Shown here piece after piece: positions 62,604-64,000 of a DNA stretch of 64,000 nt. Position 1 is the stretch's first letter. Each line of letters starts with the position of its first letter. This DNA is from Sandaracinaceae bacterium. Lineage in GTDB: Bacteria > Myxococcota_A > Polyangia > Polyangiales > Sandaracinaceae. The notes under the pieces were generated by a model. That model had not been told where the DNA came from, made no database searches, and worked only from the letters and a program-made list of their open reading frames with translations. The DNA lies in assembly GCA_040218145.1 (NCBI GenBank), contig JAVJQK010000015.1, positions 1-64,000 of the forward strand, given 5' to 3'. The translations under genes were made by a program, and so were the position numbers.

Positions 62604-64000
62604 TCAGGGCAGGTAGCCGTCCGGGAACGTCCCCACCGAGTACGCGCCCACCGAGCCGGGCAGGGTCGAGTGGCGGACCCACGTCGCGCCGTCGCGCACG
62701 ATCGACTGGTCCATGCCGCCCTCGCTGCCGTAGCTCGCCATGTCGATCACCGTCGCGCCGTCGCGCAGCGTCAGGGTGTCGCCCGTGTTGTTGAGGCCCA
62801 GCCCGCCGCTGGAGGCCACCTGAACCGCCGCGCCCGCGAAGGTGCCCGTCGGCGTACCCCCCGCGAAGACCACGACCGCGCCCAGCGAGGGCACCCAGGT
62901 GCCGGCCGGGAACGTGTGACGCACGCCCGTCGCGTCGCTGAGCGTGAGGCCGCCGATGTCGATGGCCACCGCGGTGACGTTGATCAGCTCCACGAACTCG
63001 TCCTGCGTGGTGCTGGCCGTTCCGTCGCCGTTCGGATCCGCGCCCGACGCCGGGTCCGCGAGGACCTCCGCGATGAGGATGTCCCCCGCCCCGGGTCGGA
63101 ACGTCGCGCCCGCATAGAAGCTCTGATAGATGTCGAAGCTCCCGAGCCGGTTGTCGTGCCAGACGATGTGACTGCCGGAGCTCGACACGCCCACCTGGGT
63201 CGCGGTCGACGAGGTGATGGTGAGCGGCGCCGCGCCGAGGAAGGCCGCCGCCACGTTCCAGTCGCCCGCGGTGTGGTCGTCGAAGACGACGATCTGGCTG
63301 TCCACCCCGCGCACGATCTCCGCGCCCGAGCCGGTGGCGAGCGGGTTCTCACCCGGCCAGGTGTTCAAGCCCGTCACGGCGGAGAAGGGCGCGTAGTAGG
63401 CGTGCCAGTCGCTCGTGAGCGTGGCCGTGCCCGTGACCGCGCGGCCGTCCGTCCAGGCCCCCATCACGAAGTCGATGGCGGGCGCGGCCTGTCCCGCGCC
63501 GGCCGTCGAGCCCGGGGTCTGCACCACGGGCGCGCCCCAGGCTCCCGCCGTCGCGTCGTACGCCACGAGCGTCGCCACGAGGTCCCCGGTCGCGTTCCCG
63601 ACGTACATGATCTGCCCGCCGCGGATGGCGGGCGAGAACTCGTCGCTGCCCGGCGCGCCCAGGTTGGTCGTCGTCCCCGTCGTCAGGTCGTGCACCATCA
63701 CGTCCCACTGGGTCCCCCCGGTGAGCTGATCCCAGACGACGAAGTTGGCCGCGATGTCGACCTGGCCGGTCTCGACCGTCGACAGCACCGTCTCGGTGGA
63801 GGTCGACAGCTCGTAGAGCACCGCCCGGGCCGCCGCGCCGGTCCCGCGCACGAAGACCAGGCGATCGCCCGAGATGCGCACGCCGAGCTCGTCCTCGGGG
63901 GTCGTCGTGATCTGCCGCGGGGCGCCGCGGTCGAGGTTCTCGAAGACGATCTCCCAGTTCCCGCCGCGCATGACGGAGTACGCCAGGTTGCGATGGTAGA
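62604..64000 (-). CDS. TolB-like propeller / lamin-tail domain protein (5' end beyond window)
   Basis: The frame is open to the window edge (last codons read YHRNLAYSV before Met at 63971), so the start lies beyond 64000. The visible part has a beta-propeller of TolB/WD40-like blades (DNRLGSFDIYQSF, WDQLTGGTQWDVMVHD) and a C-terminal lamin-tail domain (DILIAEVLADPASGADPNGD, EFVELINVTAVAIDIGGLTL). Such proteins are secreted surface proteins of unknown role. Confidence 0.85.
   Translation of the reverse strand, partial: YHRNLAYSVMRGGNWEIVFENLDRGAPRQITTTPEDELGVRISGDRLVFVRGTGAAARAVLYELSTSTETVLSTVETGQVDIAANFVVWDQLTGGTQWDVMVHDLTTGTTTNLGAPGSDEFSPAIRGGQIMYVGNATGDLVATLVAYDATAGAWGAPVVQTPGSTAGAGQAAPAIDFVMGAWTDGRAVTGTATLTSDWHAYYAPFSAVTGLNTWPGENPLATGSGAEIVRGVDSQIVVFDDHTAGDWNVAAAFLGAAPLTITSSTATQVGVSSSGSHIVWHDNRLGSFDIYQSFYAGATFRPGAGDILIAEVLADPASGADPNGDGTASTTQDEFVELINVTAVAIDIGGLTLSDATGVRHTFPAGTWVPSLGAVVVFAGGTPTGTFAGAAVQVASSGGLGLNNTGDTLTLRDGATVIDMASYGSEGGMDQSIVRDGATWVRHSTLPGSVGAYSVGTFPDGYLP

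Overview
The window is about 70 % G+C and densely packed on both strands. It looks like a chromosome piece from a myxobacterium (phylum Myxococcota, probably an order-Polyangiales, Sandaracinus-like lineage). This placement is an inference. It rests on two proteins with MYXO-CTERM-type tails (8451-9056, 40207-41160), many lipoproteins with Asp/Ala/Gly-rich DAG linkers, a Pkn-type Ser/Thr kinase with a transmembrane segment, a large PAS/GAF hybrid histidine kinase, and a fused IcmF mutase. No rRNA, tRNA, IS element, prophage or CRISPR array was seen.

Layout. 0-4.1 kb: a four-helix-bundle (IVS-type) protein, a simple-sequence tract, an orphan secretin (GspD) and an Rpn-type nuclease. 4.3-7.6 kb: fused isobutyryl-CoA mutase IcmF. 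7.8-16.7 kb: exported and lipoprotein genes, mostly of unknown function, including a Tat-type intradiol dioxygenase lipoprotein facing a pectinacetylesterase-like lipoprotein. 16.8-20.0 kb: a methyltransferase and a SUI1 / flavin reductase / homogentisate dioxygenase gene row. 20.0-23.2 kb: two paralogous multi-pass membrane proteins on either side of a possible DUF2378-like protein. 23.2-23.7 kb: a 56-bp tandem repeat array and a second simple-sequence tract. 23.8-25.2 kb: a short threonyl-tRNA synthetase lacking the usual N-terminal domains, preceded by a threonine-rich leader peptide and competing hairpins that look like a classical attenuator. 25.2-48.2 kb: mixed housekeeping and signalling genes (peptide deformylase, Xaa-Pro peptidase, Ser/Thr kinase, a divergent UbiB-like / Coq4-like pair, hybrid histidine kinase, matrixin-type metalloprotease, CPBP protease, a copper monooxygenase-like protein with a haem c site, an FG-GAP propeller protein, a Gcr-family membrane protein).

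48.2-60.2 kb: an eleven-gene minus-strand operon whose genes mostly overlap by ATGA or GTGA. It encodes a degenerate HAD protein, a fatty acyl reductase, a second reductase-like SDR, a pyruvyl-transferase-like protein, two AMP-forming ligases, a crotonase, an acyl carrier protein, a lipid kinase, a PlsC acyltransferase and a TetR regulator. Together these could activate a fatty acid, reduce it and build and phosphorylate a lipid, for example an ether lipid or fatty-alcohol lipid; this is inference. A palindrome overlaps the -35 box of its promoter and is the obvious site for the TetR protein. This operon and the thrS attenuator are the best candidates for undescribed systems here.

60.2-64 kb: a glycine-rich RRM RNA-binding protein with a long leader and a strong terminator, a third simple-sequence tract, a 27-bp-arm inverted repeat, a gene-poor repeat region, a small cysteine-rich membrane protein, and the 3' part of a propeller / lamin-tail protein that runs off the right edge.

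Across the window at least twelve genes have a TAnnnT-like -10 element only 6-8 nt before the start codon, so leaderless transcription appears common in this genome.
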